A DNA stretch of 64,000 nucleotides from Zoogloea sp. LCSB751 (GCF_002028455.1 NZ_MWUM01000001.1:310001-374000), one strand, 5' to 3'. Positions 54,726-64,000 are shown, numbered from the stretch's first letter. Notes: generated by a model not told the origin, from the sequence alone. Numbers and translations: made by a program.

Positions 54726-57157
54726 GTGCCAATCCTCTGGGCTTCGAGCCGCTGTCGGATCTTTTCGGCCGGCTCGGCGGCCGCAAACAGGTAGCCCTGG
54801 CCGTAGTCGCAGCCCAGCTCCCTGAGCATGTCGGCCTGGCTGGGGGTCTCGATACATTCGGCGACCACGCTCATGCCCAGTTCATGGGCCAGGCGGATGC
54901 TGCCCTCGACAATGGTGCGCAGGCGGGGAATGGTCTCGATTTCGCGGACGAAGGAGCCGTCCAGCTTGATGGTGTCGCAGGGAATCGAGTGGAGGTAGCT
55001 CAGGGACGAGTAGCCGGTGCCGAAGTCGTCGATGAGGATGCGCAGGCCCTTGGCCCGCAGTTTGCCGAGCTGGTGCATGGCCAGCTCCTTGCGCGTGACC
55101 AGGGTGCTTTCGGTGATCTCCAGCTTGAGGGCGCTGGGCGGCAGGCCGTGGCGTTCGATGCAGGCCACGATCTGGTCGGCCAGGTCGGCCTGGCCGAGCT
55201 GGCGGGCGGAGAGGTTGACGCTGATCGACAGGTTCTCGTCGGCCAGTCCTTGTTCGCGCCAGGCCGTCATGCAGACGCAACTCTGCTCAAGCATCTGCAT
55301 GCCGAGTTGGTGGACCAGGCCGAGGGATTCGGCGACGGGGATGAACACGTCCGGGCCGATGCGCCGGGCGCTGGCCTGAGGCCAGCGGACGAGGGCCTCG
55401 AAGCCGATTGTGCGGCCGTCGCGCAGATCGATGATGGGCTGGAAGTGGGCCACCAGTTGGTGGTCCCGCAGGGCCGCACGCAGTTGGGATTCGAGTTGCA
55501 GGTCGCGCAGGACCTGCTGGTGCATGGCCGACTGGAATACCGTGATGGAGGCTTCGGCGCTGCTGCGCGAGCGGTGCATCGCATTGTCGGCGTCGCGCAT
55601 CAGGTCTTCCGCACTGTGGAAGCCGCCGCTGCCGAGGACGACGCCAATGCGGGTTTTGGGGTAGAGCTGGTGGCCGTTGAGTTCGGCGCTCTCGGCCAGT
55701 CGGGTCTGCAGGTTTTCCGAGAAGCGGATCGCCTCGCCGGCATCCGGGATGTCATTGAGCAGCACGGCGAACTGGTCGCCGGCTACGCGCCCGACCACAT
55801 CGCCGGGGCGGGCCAGCGCGCAGATGCGCGATGCGACGAGGCGCAGCAGATCGTCGCCGGCCGAATAGCCGAGGCTGTCGTTCACCACATGGAAGCGTTC
55901 GATGTTGACGTGCAGTACTGCAAACAGGTTGTCGGTGGCACGGTCCGCGTGGCGCAGGGTGTTCTGCAGATGCTCGACGAACAGAGCCCGGTTGGCGAGT
56001 CCGGTGAGGCCGTCGTGCAGGGCGTCGTGGATCAGCTGATCCTCTGCGCGCTTGCGCAGGTGAATGTCGCTGATCGAGCCGGCCATGCGGATCGCCCGGC
56101 CGCTGGTCGGATCGTAGACAGCCATGCCGCAGATGAGGATCCAGCGGTAGTCGCCATCCGCGTGGCGGATGCGGTGTTCGGCCATCAGCTGGGCAGATTC
56201 ACGCTTCAGGTGGGCGATCACGCGCAGACGGAAAGGCTCCCGGTCGTCCGGGTGAAGGTAGTCGATGATCGAACGCTGCTCTTCGGTGAAGGCATTGAAG
56301 GACAGGCCGAGGATCTCGGCAAAGCGCGGTGCGAAATAGGTCTTGTTGTTGGCGATGTCCCAGTCCCACAGGCCGTCGTTGGCGGCCCGGGTGGCGAGGG
56401 CATAACGTTCTTCGCTGAGGGCCAGCTGGCGGGCGGTGCTCTCGAGCTCCTGGATGCGCGACTGCAGCGCAGCGGCCATGCGGTTGAAATGGCGGCACAG
56501 CTGTGCCAGCTCGTCGTTGCCCTGTTCGGGCAGGCGGTGGGACAGACGCCCCGCCGCGATGGCCTGACTGCCGCGCAGCAGGCGCCCCAGGTTGCGGGTC
56601 AGCAGGTAGCCGATGGCGCCGAGCAGCAGCAGCGTGAGCAGTACCTCGACGCTGGCAATGGCGATGCCCTGGTTGAGGATGCGCTGCTTGGCCAGGGCCA
56701 GCGGTGCGACGGACACGCCGAACTGCACGACGCCGACCTGGTTGTGTTCCAGCAGTACAGGGCGCCGCACGTGGATCAGGGTGTGCCCGACATAGTTGCC
56801 GAGGGTGTCGGCACTGTCTTCGTTGGGCGGCGGAGGGGCGTCCATTTCCGGCAGGCCGGCGCGGACCCGCAGTTGCCCGGCACTGTCGGCGATGCGCACA
56901 TAAACCAGGCCTTCATGGCTGTTGCCGAGCAGTTCGCCGAGGGCGTCCTGCAGATCCTGGTAGCGTCCCTGGGGTACGTAGGCGGCCGTTACCACGTTGA
57001 GGATGGCGGCGTTCTGGGTGATGAGGGTGTTCAGGCTGGCGGTCGTCGCCTCATTGATCAGCCGCCCGCTGTTGGTCAGCAGCAGCGTCAGCATGACCAC
57101 CTGAACCACTGTGCTGGCCAGCAGGAGACGGACGCGGATCGAGAGCTTGCTCAGCAT
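54722..57157 (-). CDS. Membrane HAMP-PAS-GGDEF-EAL protein with degenerate GGDEF
   Basis: This 811-residue protein has two membrane helices (about 10-28 and 160-190) flanking a periplasmic sensor, then HAMP, PAS/PAC, GGDEF and EAL domains. The GGDEF motif is AGDQF (459-463), with the catalytic Glu replaced by Gln and a metal Asp replaced by Asn (VNIERF), so cyclase activity is unlikely. The EAL domain keeps EAL (587-589), NLSARQL, DDFGTGYSS and QGYLF, so c-di-GMP hydrolysis is likely. It heads a unit with a barrel and a PstS-like protein. Confidence 0.9.
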   Translation of the reverse strand: MLSKLSIRVRLLLASTVVQVVMLTLLLTNSGRLINEATTASLNTLITQNAAILNVVTAAYVPQGRYQDLQDALGELLGNSHEGLVYVRIADSAGQLRVRAGLPEMDAPPPPNEDSADTLGNYVGHTLIHVRRPVLLEHNQVGVVQFGVSVAPLALAKQRILNQGIAIASVEVLLTLLLLGAIGYLLTRNLGRLLRGSQAIAAGRLSHRLPEQGNDELAQLCRHFNRMAAALQSRIQELESTARQLALSEERYALATRAANDGLWDWDIANNKTYFAPRFAEILGLSFNAFTEEQRSIIDYLHPDDREPFRLRVIAHLKRESAQLMAEHRIRHADGDYRWILICGMAVYDPTSGRAIRMAGSISDIHLRKRAEDQLIHDALHDGLTGLANRALFVEHLQNTLRHADRATDNLFAVLHVNIERFHVVNDSLGYSAGDDLLRLVASRICALARPGDVVGRVAGDQFAVLLNDIPDAGEAIRFSENLQTRLAESAELNGHQLYPKTRIGVVLGSGGFHSAEDLMRDADNAMHRSRSSAEASITVFQSAMHQQVLRDLQLESQLRAALRDHQLVAHFQPIIDLRDGRTIGFEALVRWPQASARRIGPDVFIPVAESLGLVHQLGMQMLEQSCVCMTAWREQGLADENLSISVNLSARQLGQADLADQIVACIERHGLPPSALKLEITESTLVTRKELAMHQLGKLRAKGLRILIDDFGTGYSSLSYLHSIPCDTIKLDGSFVREIETIPRLRTIVEGSIRLAHELGMSVVAECIETPSQADMLRELGCDYGQGYLFAAAEPAEKIRQRLEAQRIGT

Positions 57158-57411
57158 CGTGTCAGGCTTTGAGTGGTTGCGGTGGAAATTGCAGATTGAC
57201 GATCGACTGCAGTGGTATTCACTTGTACTCGGCTATTGTGCCAATTGCGTGAGACGAGTGCATCCCCGGCAGCATGTCCGTCGTGGATAATTCCGCAGGC
57301 ATTGCGCGGATCGGGTTCGGCGGTGTTGGGTCGGGAGGCATGCCCCCGTGGCCGGCCATTGCCGTGCCACGGGGAGAGGTCGCCCGGATGGCGTCCGGGC
57401 CTGGGGCGTAT
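57158..57411. other. Intergenic region between glnS and the GGDEF/EAL gene
   Basis: There is no gene in this 254-base gap. Two hairpins lie at its glnS end: CCCCGTGG/CCACGGGG (57344-57351 with 57367-57374) and GCCCGGA/TCCGGGC (57382-57388 with 57394-57400). They may help terminate glnS transcripts, although neither has a U-tract. Confidence 0.5.
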
Positions 57412-59136
57412 TTACTTCTTCCAGGTATCCCGGAGGGTGACGGTGCGGTTGAAGATCGGCGCCCCGTCGCGGGAGGCAACGCGATCGGCCACAAAATAGC
57501 CGTGGCGCTCGAACTGGAAGCGGGCTTCCGGCTTGGCTGCGCGCAGGGCGGGTTCGAGCTGGGCGGTGATGACTTTCAGGCTGTTCGGGTTGATGTCGTC
57601 GAGGAAGTCGCGCTCCAGCTCCTCCGGGTCGCCCTCGCGCCGGTTGCCCGGGTAGGCGTGGCCGAACAGGCGGTCGTACAGGCGCACTTCGGCGGTATAG
57701 GCGTGGGCCACCGACACCCAGTGCAGGTTGCCCTTCACTTTGTAGTTGTCGGCGCCCGGCGTGCCGGACTTGGAGTCGGGCATGTATTCGCACAGCACGG
57801 CGGTGATGTTGCCGTCGGCATCCTTCTCGCAGCCGGTGCACTTCACCACGTAGCCGTAGCGCAGACGCGCCATGTTGCCCGGATAGAGGCGGTGGTAGCC
57901 CTTCACCGGGGTTTCCATGAAGTCCTCGCGCTCGATCCACAACTCGCGGCCGAAGGGCATTTCACGCTTGCCGAGCTCCGGGTGCAGCGGATGGTTGGGG
58001 GCGTGGCAGCGTTCGGTATGGCCTTCCGGATAGTTGGTGATGACCAGCTTGAGCGGGTCGAGCACCGCGACGCGGCGTTCGGCAGCCTCGTTGAGGTGCT
58101 CGCGCATGCAGTCTTCGAGCACGCTCATGTCGATCCACGAGTCGGACTTGGAGACGCCGATGCGCTCGGCGAACATGCGGAAGCCTTCCGGCGTGAAGCC
58201 GCGGCGGCGTGCGCCGACCAGGGTCGGCAGGCGCGGGTCGTCCCAGCCGGCCACGTGTTTTTCGTCCACCAGCTGGATCAGCTTTCGCTTGGACAGCACC
58301 ACATAGGTGAGGTTGAGGCGCGCGAACTCGATCTGGCGCGGCACCGGGCGCGGGAAGAAGCCGCCGTCGGCGAGGCTGTCCAGCAGCCAGTCGTAGAACG
58401 GGCGCTGGTCCTCGAATTCGAGGGTGCAGATGGAGTGGGTCACGTCCTCCAGCGCATCCTCGATCGGATGGGCGAAGGTGTACATCGGATACACGCACCA
58501 GCGGTCGCCGGTGCGGTGATGGGTGGCGTGGCGGATGCGGTAGATGGCCGGGTCGCGCAGGTTGATGTTGGGCGAGGCCATGTCGATCCTGGCGCGCAGG
58601 ATGTGCGTGCCGTCGGGGAACTCGCCGGCCTTCATGCGCTGGAACAGCTCCAGGTTCTCGGTGACGCTGCGGTTGCGGTAGGGGCTGTCCTTGCCGGGCG
58701 CCGACAGGGTGCCGCGATAGGCGCGCATTTCCTCGGCGGACAGGGAGTCCACATAGGCCTTGCCGACGGTGATCAGGTGCTCGGCCATCGCGTACATCTT
58801 GTCGAAGTAGTCCGACGCGAAATACAGGTGCTCGCCCCAGCTGAAGCCCAGCCACTGCACGGCTTCGATGATCGCGTCGACGTATTCCTGTTCTTCCTTG
58901 GTCGGATTGGTATCGTCGAAGCGCATGTGACAGGCGCCGCCGTAGGTCTCGGCCAGGCCGAAATTCAGACAGATGCTCTTGGCGTGGCCGTAGTGCAGGT
59001 AGCCGTTGGGCTCCGGCGGGAAGCGGGTTTCGACCCGTCCGCCCCATTTGCCGAGGCGGCGGTCCTCGTCGATGAGGCTGCGGATGAAGTTGCTGGGCGT
59101 TGTGGCTTCGTCGGCCGGAGAAGTGGGTGCGGTCAT
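57412..59136 (-). CDS. glnS: Glutaminyl-tRNA synthetase
   Basis: GlnS charges tRNA-Gln directly. The 574-residue class I synthetase has the HIGH motif as HYGH (48-51, in PPEPNGYLHYGHAKSI), the KMSKS-like VVLSKRKL, and a two-barrel anticodon-binding C-terminal domain. AAGG precedes ATG 59136. Having GlnS means this organism does not rely only on the GatCAB route for Gln-tRNA. Confidence 0.97.
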   Translation of the reverse strand: MTAPTSPADEATTPSNFIRSLIDEDRRLGKWGGRVETRFPPEPNGYLHYGHAKSICLNFGLAETYGGACHMRFDDTNPTKEEQEYVDAIIEAVQWLGFSWGEHLYFASDYFDKMYAMAEHLITVGKAYVDSLSAEEMRAYRGTLSAPGKDSPYRNRSVTENLELFQRMKAGEFPDGTHILRARIDMASPNINLRDPAIYRIRHATHHRTGDRWCVYPMYTFAHPIEDALEDVTHSICTLEFEDQRPFYDWLLDSLADGGFFPRPVPRQIEFARLNLTYVVLSKRKLIQLVDEKHVAGWDDPRLPTLVGARRRGFTPEGFRMFAERIGVSKSDSWIDMSVLEDCMREHLNEAAERRVAVLDPLKLVITNYPEGHTERCHAPNHPLHPELGKREMPFGRELWIEREDFMETPVKGYHRLYPGNMARLRYGYVVKCTGCEKDADGNITAVLCEYMPDSKSGTPGADNYKVKGNLHWVSVAHAYTAEVRLYDRLFGHAYPGNRREGDPEELERDFLDDINPNSLKVITAQLEPALRAAKPEARFQFERHGYFVADRVASRDGAPIFNRTVTLRDTWKK

Positions 59137-59501
59137 CTGGTCTTACCTTGACGGGCGGGCTGTGTGCCGCCGGAATGCCGGGAGAAAAATGTTGCAATTG
59201 TAGCCGATGGGCGCCGGGCGGCGGACAGCGTGGCCGTTTGTGAATTTTGGCACAGGCGGCTGCCGACTCGCCTCGAGTTGGCGCAGGATGCGCATTGTTA
59301 GGCATCTGGCGGGACGATGTTTGGGTAAAACGGTGGCCGTTGGCGGGGCACTGGGCCCTGCGGCCATTGCAGACTTCGTTTCCGGTGAGTCCATTGAAAC
59401 CTCGAATTTCCGCCAAGTCCGTCTTCCGGCCCGTTGCCAGCGGCAGCGGCCTGTGGCGGCGCCCGGTGGCCGGCCACAGGCCGCCGTCACAGACGACTGA
59501 G
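59137..59501. other. Intergenic region between glnS and the Hpt gene
   Basis: No conserved gene is seen in these 365 bases. The open frame that runs through to the Hpt domain looks non-coding here (Arg/Pro-rich, no family match). A minus-strand TACAAT (59197-59202) is the likely glnS -10 box. Confidence 0.5.
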
Positions 59502-59876
59502 GTGTTTGAAGAGCCGGCGCTGGACCTGGATACGCTGATGGCCCTGCCTGGGGTGAACGGCAATCGCGCGGCACCCATGTTGAAGCGTCTGCTGCCGTTG
59601 TTCGTCGGCGAAACCGAGCGCCATGTGCTGGGGCTGAGGGCGGGCCTGGCGGCGGGAGACGCGGAGGCGGTGCGTGCGCTGGCCCACAAGATGAAATCCG
59701 GCTGCCATGCCATGGGGGCACTGCGCCTGGCGGCCCGCGCCCGGCGTCTCGACGAGCGCATCAAGGCTGGGGGCGCGCCGCGGCCGGAGGACGTGGAGGG
59801 TATTGCCGAGGCCTGGGAGGCCTGTCGGCAGGCCCTGCACCGGGAAGGCCTGATCGAAGACGATGCAGCACGATGA
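59502..59876 (+). CDS. Histidine-containing phosphotransfer (Hpt) protein
   Basis: This 124-residue protein is a four-helix Hpt domain with the phosphoacceptor H62 in RALAHKMKSGCHAMGALRLA. It should relay phosphate between a hybrid kinase and a response regulator. The GTG start at 59502 is provisional: it is the first start after an apparently non-coding stretch. The stop lies 31 bases before the ATG of the REC-PAS-GGDEF-EAL gene, which is its likely partner. Confidence 0.75.
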   Translation: MFEEPALDLDTLMALPGVNGNRAAPMLKRLLPLFVGETERHVLGLRAGLAAGDAEAVRALAHKMKSGCHAMGALRLAARARRLDERIKAGGAPRPEDVEGIAEAWEACRQALHREGLIEDDAAR

Positions 59877-59907
59877 AGGTGATCCGGAGGAAAGGCCGGC
59901 AGGAACG

Positions 59908-62073
59908 ATGACTGACTGCGAACGCGCGCACATCCTGGTGGTGGATGACGATCCACTGACCCGCATGATGGCAACCGAGGCCCTGCGGGAAGGGGGATTC
60001 GCGGTTTCGGAGGCGGAGGACGGGGTGCAGGCGCTGGCGTTGTTCGACGCCGCCCTGCCTGATCTGGTGCTGCTCGACGTGATGATGCCGGGCCTGAGTG
60101 GCTTCGATGTGTGCCGGCGCCTGCGCTGCTTGCCGGCCGGCCGCCTGGTGCCGGTGATCATGTTGACCGGCCTCGACGATGGCGAGTCCGTCGAACGGGC
60201 CTTCGATGCCGGCGCGACCGATTTCATTTCCAAACCGATCAACTGGACCTTGCTGCGCTTCCGCATCCGCTACGTGCTGCGCTCGGCCGAGGCGATGCAG
60301 GAGCTGAGCCGCAGCCAGGAAAGCCTGTCCAACGCCCAGCGCATCGCTCGCCTAGGTAGCTGGGAATGGGGCGTCAAGACCGGGCGGGTACGCCGCTCGG
60401 CCCAGTTCTACCGGCTGTTCGGCTGCGATCGGGAAGATTTCGGCGAGGACATGGACGCTGTTGTCGAACACGTCTATGGCCCCGACCGCAGCGCCGTGCA
60501 GGCGGCCCTGGCAAGTGCCCGCGAGGGCGTCGGCTTCCAGCTCACCTATCGGGTCGTGTGGCCCGATGGCAGCGTGCGTACGGTGCAGGAAACCGTCGAA
60601 CCGGCCCGTCGGGACGACGGACGCGGCGCCGGCGGGCTGGTCATGGAGGGCAGCGTGCAGGACATCACCGAGCAGGTCGATGCCCAGCGGCGCATCCGCC
60701 AGCTGGCCTACTTCGATCACCTGACCGGACTGCCCAACCGGGAGTACTTCCGCGAGAACCTGCTCGGTGCCACCGCCCGCGGCCTGCGCTACGACAGCCG
60801 CTGTGCGGTGATGGTGGTGGACATCGACCGTTTTGCGCGCATCAACGACAGTCTTGGCCCCGAGCGGGGCGACCAGGTGCTGCAGCTGATCGCCCATCGC
60901 CTGCGGGAAAACATGGGGGACCGCCTGCCGGCGGAGGCCGCGGGCGGGAGCTATGCCACCCGCTTCCGGGTGGCCCGCCTGGCCGCCGACGAATTCGGCG
61001 TGCTGGTGAACGACGTGAACTCGGTGGCCGACCTGCTCGACACGGCCGAGCGCCTGCTGCAGGTCGTGCGGGCCCCGATCCGCGTGCCGGGGCAGGAGAT
61101 CACCCTGTCGGCACGCATCGGCGTGGCGGTGATGCCGGATCATGCGACCGATGCCGATGCCTTGCTGAAGGCGGCCGAAACCGCCCTCAACCACGCCAAA
61201 CGCGGCCGCGGCGACCCGCTGGCCCTGTTCTCCGAGGACATGAAAGTGGCGGCCTTCCTGCGTTTCACGCTGGAAGGCGACCTGCGCCGCGCCATCGGCG
61301 AAGACGAGATGCGGATGTGTTATCAGCCGATCGTCGATATCAGGCTGCGTGCGGTGGTCAAGGCCGAGGCCTTGCTGCGCTGGCCCCACGCCAGTCGCGG
61401 AGCGGTGCCGCCACCGGAGTTCATCTCCCTCGCCGAGGAGACCGGGTTGATCGTGCCGTTGACCCGCTGTGTGCTCGAGAAGGTGTGTGCCGACCTGATC
61501 CGCCTGGAGCACCGGCTGGCGCCCGATTTCCGCATCAGCATCAACCTGTCCGGCGTGAATTTCATGGACGCCCAGCTGATTCCCACCGTCCGCGAGGTGC
61601 TGGCGCTCACCGGTGTGGCGGCATCGCGGCTGGAATTCGAGCTGACCGAGACCGTGCTGATGCGCGACCTCGACCACGCCACCGCCATCCTTGCCCAGTT
61701 GCGCGACATGGGGGTGCGCGTCGCGGTGGACGATTTCGGCACCGGCTATTCGTCGCTCGCTTATCTGCGCCGGCTGGCGGTGGACGCGCTGAAGATCGAC
61801 CGCTCCTTCGTCAATGAACTGGACGACGGGCAGGGGGTGGCGATCGTCGAAGCGGTGATCGGCCTGGCCCACAGCCTGGGGCTGGAGGTAGTGGCCGAGG
61901 GCGTGGAGACGGTCGCCCAGCTGGAGGCCCTGTGCCGGCGGGGCTGCCACCTGATCCAGGGTTATCTGTTTGCGATGCCGATGAGTTGCGAGGCGCTGGC
62001 CGACATGCTCGGCAGCGCCTTCTTCATTCCCGAGGAAGTGCTGCCGCTCCTGCCTCCTGCCGGGGCGGACTGA
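59908..62073 (+). CDS. REC-PAS-GGDEF-EAL response regulator with AADEF variant
   Basis: This 721-residue cytoplasmic protein has a receiver domain (D57, K109), a PAS/PAC domain (about 140-280), a GGDEF domain and an EAL domain. The GGDEF motif is AADEF (359-363), with both glycines lost, though the metal-binding DIDRF is kept. EAL (487-489), DDFGTGYSS, ELTET and QGYLF are intact. Phosphorylation by the Hpt is expected to control c-di-GMP breakdown. The start at ATG 59908 has AGGAACG upstream; ATG 59863 lacks such a site. Confidence 0.9.
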   Translation: MTDCERAHILVVDDDPLTRMMATEALREGGFAVSEAEDGVQALALFDAALPDLVLLDVMMPGLSGFDVCRRLRCLPAGRLVPVIMLTGLDDGESVERAFDAGATDFISKPINWTLLRFRIRYVLRSAEAMQELSRSQESLSNAQRIARLGSWEWGVKTGRVRRSAQFYRLFGCDREDFGEDMDAVVEHVYGPDRSAVQAALASAREGVGFQLTYRVVWPDGSVRTVQETVEPARRDDGRGAGGLVMEGSVQDITEQVDAQRRIRQLAYFDHLTGLPNREYFRENLLGATARGLRYDSRCAVMVVDIDRFARINDSLGPERGDQVLQLIAHRLRENMGDRLPAEAAGGSYATRFRVARLAADEFGVLVNDVNSVADLLDTAERLLQVVRAPIRVPGQEITLSARIGVAVMPDHATDADALLKAAETALNHAKRGRGDPLALFSEDMKVAAFLRFTLEGDLRRAIGEDEMRMCYQPIVDIRLRAVVKAEALLRWPHASRGAVPPPEFISLAEETGLIVPLTRCVLEKVCADLIRLEHRLAPDFRISINLSGVNFMDAQLIPTVREVLALTGVAASRLEFELTETVLMRDLDHATAILAQLRDMGVRVAVDDFGTGYSSLAYLRRLAVDALKIDRSFVNELDDGQGVAIVEAVIGLAHSLGLEVVAEGVETVAQLEALCRRGCHLIQGYLFAMPMSCEALADMLGSAFFIPEEVLPLLPPAGAD

Positions 62074-62084
62074 AAGGCGGCCGC

Positions 62085-63380
62085 CTACTTGCGCTCCGGG
62101 CGGATGGCGATCGCCAGCCGGATGCCCTCTGACGCCTCCAGCTCGCGCAGTTGGCGGATCAGGTTGTCGTCGAGCACGAAATCCGCCGCCAGCAGCATCA
62201 CCCCGTCGCGGGTCACCAGATCGCGGGCCAGCACCATGCCGGGCTTGAGGGACGAAGGCGAGTGTTCGTTGCCGATGGCGGCCGCAGTGTCGGCCGCGCC
62301 CAGCTCGGCGATCAGCGCGTCCACCACCTGCGGGCAATAGCGCTTGCCGCGGTTCTGCTGGATGAAGGTGACGGCTTCTTCGGCCTTCAGCTTGCGCGGC
62401 GACAGGGTACCGATTTGCAGGCCGTCGAAATCGTTGGCCACCGCCAGCACCCGCGCCCCGTACGGGATTGCCAGGCCCGACAGGCGGTCGGGATAGCCCT
62501 GGCCGTCCCAGCGCTCGTGGTGGCCGCGGATGAAGGTGCCGGCGCGGCGCAGGTTTTCCAGGCCCATCAGGGCCGCCTGGCCGGTCACCGGATGCTTGCG
62601 CAGCACGCCCAGCTCGTCGCCGCTCATGTGGGATACCGGCTTGGCGAGCAGTTCGTCGGGCAGCCCGATCTTGCCGATGTCGTGGAGCAGGCCGGCAACC
62701 ATCACGTCCTGGGCTTCGGCCGGGGCGAAGCCGAGCCGGTTGGCGAGCTTGCGACCGAGATCGGCGACCCGGCGGGAATGGCCCGAGATGAGGCCTTCGC
62801 GCAGTTCGATGAGATTGGAGAACACCCGGATCGAGGTCAGGAAGTTCTGCTTGAGCTTCTCGTGGGCGGTTTTCAGCTCGGCGGTACGGGCTTCGACCTT
62901 CTGTTCGAGGCTGCTGTTGAGGCTCTTCAACTCTTCGTTCTGGGCCTGGGTCAGGGCTTCGAGGCGGACCTTTTCCCGCTCCAGTGCCTTGCGCTCGAGG
63001 GCCTCCCGCACGGTCAGGACCACGTCCTGGTCGTTCCATGGCTTGGCGATGTAGCGGGCGATCTGGCCGGCGTTGATGGCGGCGATCGTCGAATCCATGT
63101 CGGCGTAGCCGGTGAGGAGCAGGCGGACCGTATCGGGGTAGAGCCGGCGGGCCTCGGCGAGGAAGGTGGCGCCGTCCATGCCCGGCATGCGCATGTCGGA
63201 GATGATCAGGTCCACATGTTCCTTGGCCAGCATTTCCAGGCCTTCGGCGCCGCCGCCGGCTACCAGCACGGTGTAGCCGTGGGGGCGGAACAGGCGGCGC
63301 AGGGCGGACAGGATGTTGGCTTCGTCGTCTACGCAGAGGATCGTGAAGCTGGCGTTGTCGGTCGTCGGGGCGAGGGTCAT
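62085..63380 (-). CDS. REC-HD-GYP response regulator
   Basis: This 431-residue protein has a receiver domain (D62, K113), a coiled-coil linker (about 135-180) and an HD-GYP domain with HD at 233-234 (LLHDIGKIG), [16 protein letters not shown] (GYP at 295-297). HD-GYP proteins hydrolyse c-di-GMP to GMP. It overlaps the kinase gene by ATGA, so that kinase is its likely partner. It converges with the EAL gene, 11 bases apart. Confidence 0.92.
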   Translation of the reverse strand: MTLAPTTDNASFTILCVDDEANILSALRRLFRPHGYTVLVAGGGAEGLEMLAKEHVDLIISDMRMPGMDGATFLAEARRLYPDTVRLLLTGYADMDSTIAAINAGQIARYIAKPWNDQDVVLTVREALERKALEREKVRLEALTQAQNEELKSLNSSLEQKVEARTAELKTAHEKLKQNFLTSIRVFSNLIELREGLISGHSRRVADLGRKLANRLGFAPAEAQDVMVAGLLHDIGKIGLPDELLAKPVSHMSGDELGVLRKHPVTGQAALMGLENLRRAGTFIRGHHERWDGQGYPDRLSGLAIPYGARVLAVANDFDGLQIGTLSPRKLKAEEAVTFIQQNRGKRYCPQVVDALIAELGAADTAAAIGNEHSPSSLKPGMVLARDLVTRDGVMLLAADFVLDDNLIRQLRELEASEGIRLAIAIRPERK

Positions 63381-64000
63381 TGGGGGGCTCCGGCCGGGGC
63401 CTGGCGATGGATGGGCAGGGTGATGCGGAAGGTGGTGCCGATACCGGGCGTGCTGCTGACGGTGATCTGGCCCTGGTGTTTCTGGATGATGCCGTAGGAC
63501 AGGGACAGGCCGAGCCCGGTGCCCTTGCCGACCGGCTTGGTGGTGAAGAAGGGGTCGAAGATCCGGTCGCGCACGTTGGGCGGCATGCCGCTGCCGTTGT
63601 CGGCCACCTCGATCCACACCTCCTCACCCGCCGTGCCGGTGCGCACGGTGATGGTGCCGCGGCGGCCGTCGGGCATGGCCTGGGCGGCATTCACGAAGAG
63701 GTTCATGAAGACTTGGTTGAGCTGTGGTAGCAGGCATTCGACCAGCGGCAGATTGCCGTATTCGCGTACCACGTCGGCCTTGTATTTGATTTCGTTGCTG
63801 GCGATGTTGAGGGTGCTGTCGAGGCCGTGGTGCAGGTCGGCCGCCTGCCACTCCTGGCTGGAGTCGGCGCGGGAGAAGTCGCGCAGGTCCTGGACGATCT
63901 TGCTGACCCGCTCGGTACCTTCCTGGGATTCGCCGATCAGCTGGCTGATGTCCTCGCGCAGGAAGTCGAAGTCCGCCGCCTGCTTGGCGGTCCGGATGCG
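63377..64000 (-). CDS. Sensor histidine kinase (partial)
   Basis: The frame stays open from 63377 to the window edge, giving the last 207 residues of a kinase. It has the end of the dimerisation helix ([20 protein letters not shown]), the N box ([15 protein letters not shown]), [24 protein letters not shown] and the final [12 protein letters not shown]. The phosphoacceptor histidine and sensor part lie outside the window. It is coupled to the REC-HD-GYP gene by ATGA. Confidence 0.9.
   Translation of the reverse strand, partial: RIRTAKQAADFDFLREDISQLIGESQEGTERVSKIVQDLRDFSRADSSQEWQAADLHHGLDSTLNIASNEIKYKADVVREYGNLPLVECLLPQLNQVFMNLFVNAAQAMPDGRRGTITVRTGTAGEEVWIEVADNGSGMPPNVRDRIFDPFFTTKPVGKGTGLGLSLSYGIIQKHQGQITVSSTPGIGTTFRITLPIHRQAPAGAPQ

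Noticed and set aside
60352..63690. Long minus-strand frame spanning the EAL and HD-GYP genes
   Set aside because: It crosses two well-supported genes in different frames and its translation is Arg/Pro/Gly-rich noise. It is a GC-bias artefact.

Overview
The window is 64 kb of high-GC chromosome from a Gram-negative bacterium, most likely a betaproteobacterium of the Rhodocyclales (Azospira/Dechlorosoma-like). This placement is an inference. It rests on the mla-ibaG-murA-his-tat-petABC-sspAB gene order, the short HisG, a PVWY-type cytochrome b, the small SRP RNA just upstream of dnaX, and proB following obgE. No rRNA, tRNA, insertion sequence, prophage or CRISPR array was seen, and almost all of the DNA is ordinary chromosomal coding sequence. 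Both window edges cut a gene: mlaC on the left and a histidine kinase on the right.

Layout. 1-3871: outer-membrane lipid transport (mlaC, mlaB), an ABC-2 exporter pair, ibaG and murA. 3924-11670: rnk (reverse strand), then hisG-hisD, an inverted hisC, and hisB-H-A-F-I-E followed by hinT; the hisD/hisC junction carries a REP-like inverted pair and a two-way terminator. 11689-13278: tatABC. 13429-15034: an orphan tssA and an lrp-type regulator. 15214-19639: a Cpx-type envelope-stress module (spy/cpxP-like, bepA-like, cpxR, cpxA) with exact GTAAA-N5-GTAAA boxes. 19673-22805: ffs, dnaX, ybaB, recR. 22836-26970: a class III CoA-transferase, galE, a DUF2237 gene and dacB. 27241-31092: cytochrome bc1 (petABC) and the stringent starvation proteins sspAB. 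31190-32756: a bacteriohemerythrin and a YcgR-like PilZ protein behind a FliA-like promoter. 32762-43215: dadA, fbp, putA, tamA, a YyaL-like protein and a small cytochrome c. 43286-48419: a five-gene MarR-FUSC-DUF1656-HlyD-NodT efflux operon. 48738-53011: a porin, then proB, obgE, rpmA and rplU. 53101-57157: a three-gene unit of membrane GGDEF/EAL protein, outer-membrane barrel and PstS-like periplasmic protein. 57412-59136: glnS. 59502-64000: a second c-di-GMP and phosphorelay cluster (Hpt, REC-PAS-GGDEF-EAL, REC-HD-GYP, histidine kinase).

How the genes work together. The Tat translocase lies on the same chromosome segment as its likely substrate, the Rieske protein PetA, which carries a twin-arginine signal. 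The Cpx module, Mla proteins, BepA, TamA, DacB and the porin are all envelope biogenesis or quality-control functions. Three independent c-di-GMP loci (PilZ effector, membrane EAL unit, HD-GYP/EAL phosphorelay) suggest heavy use of this messenger. Both GGDEF domains look degenerate while their EAL motifs are intact, so these loci probably degrade more c-di-GMP than they make. The window does not show one clearly new large system. The best leads are the phased CpxR operators, the FliA-type promoter on the PilZ gene, the barrel/PstS-like/EAL unit, the orphan TssA, and two genes (dnaX, tamA) whose promoters predict leaderless mRNAs.
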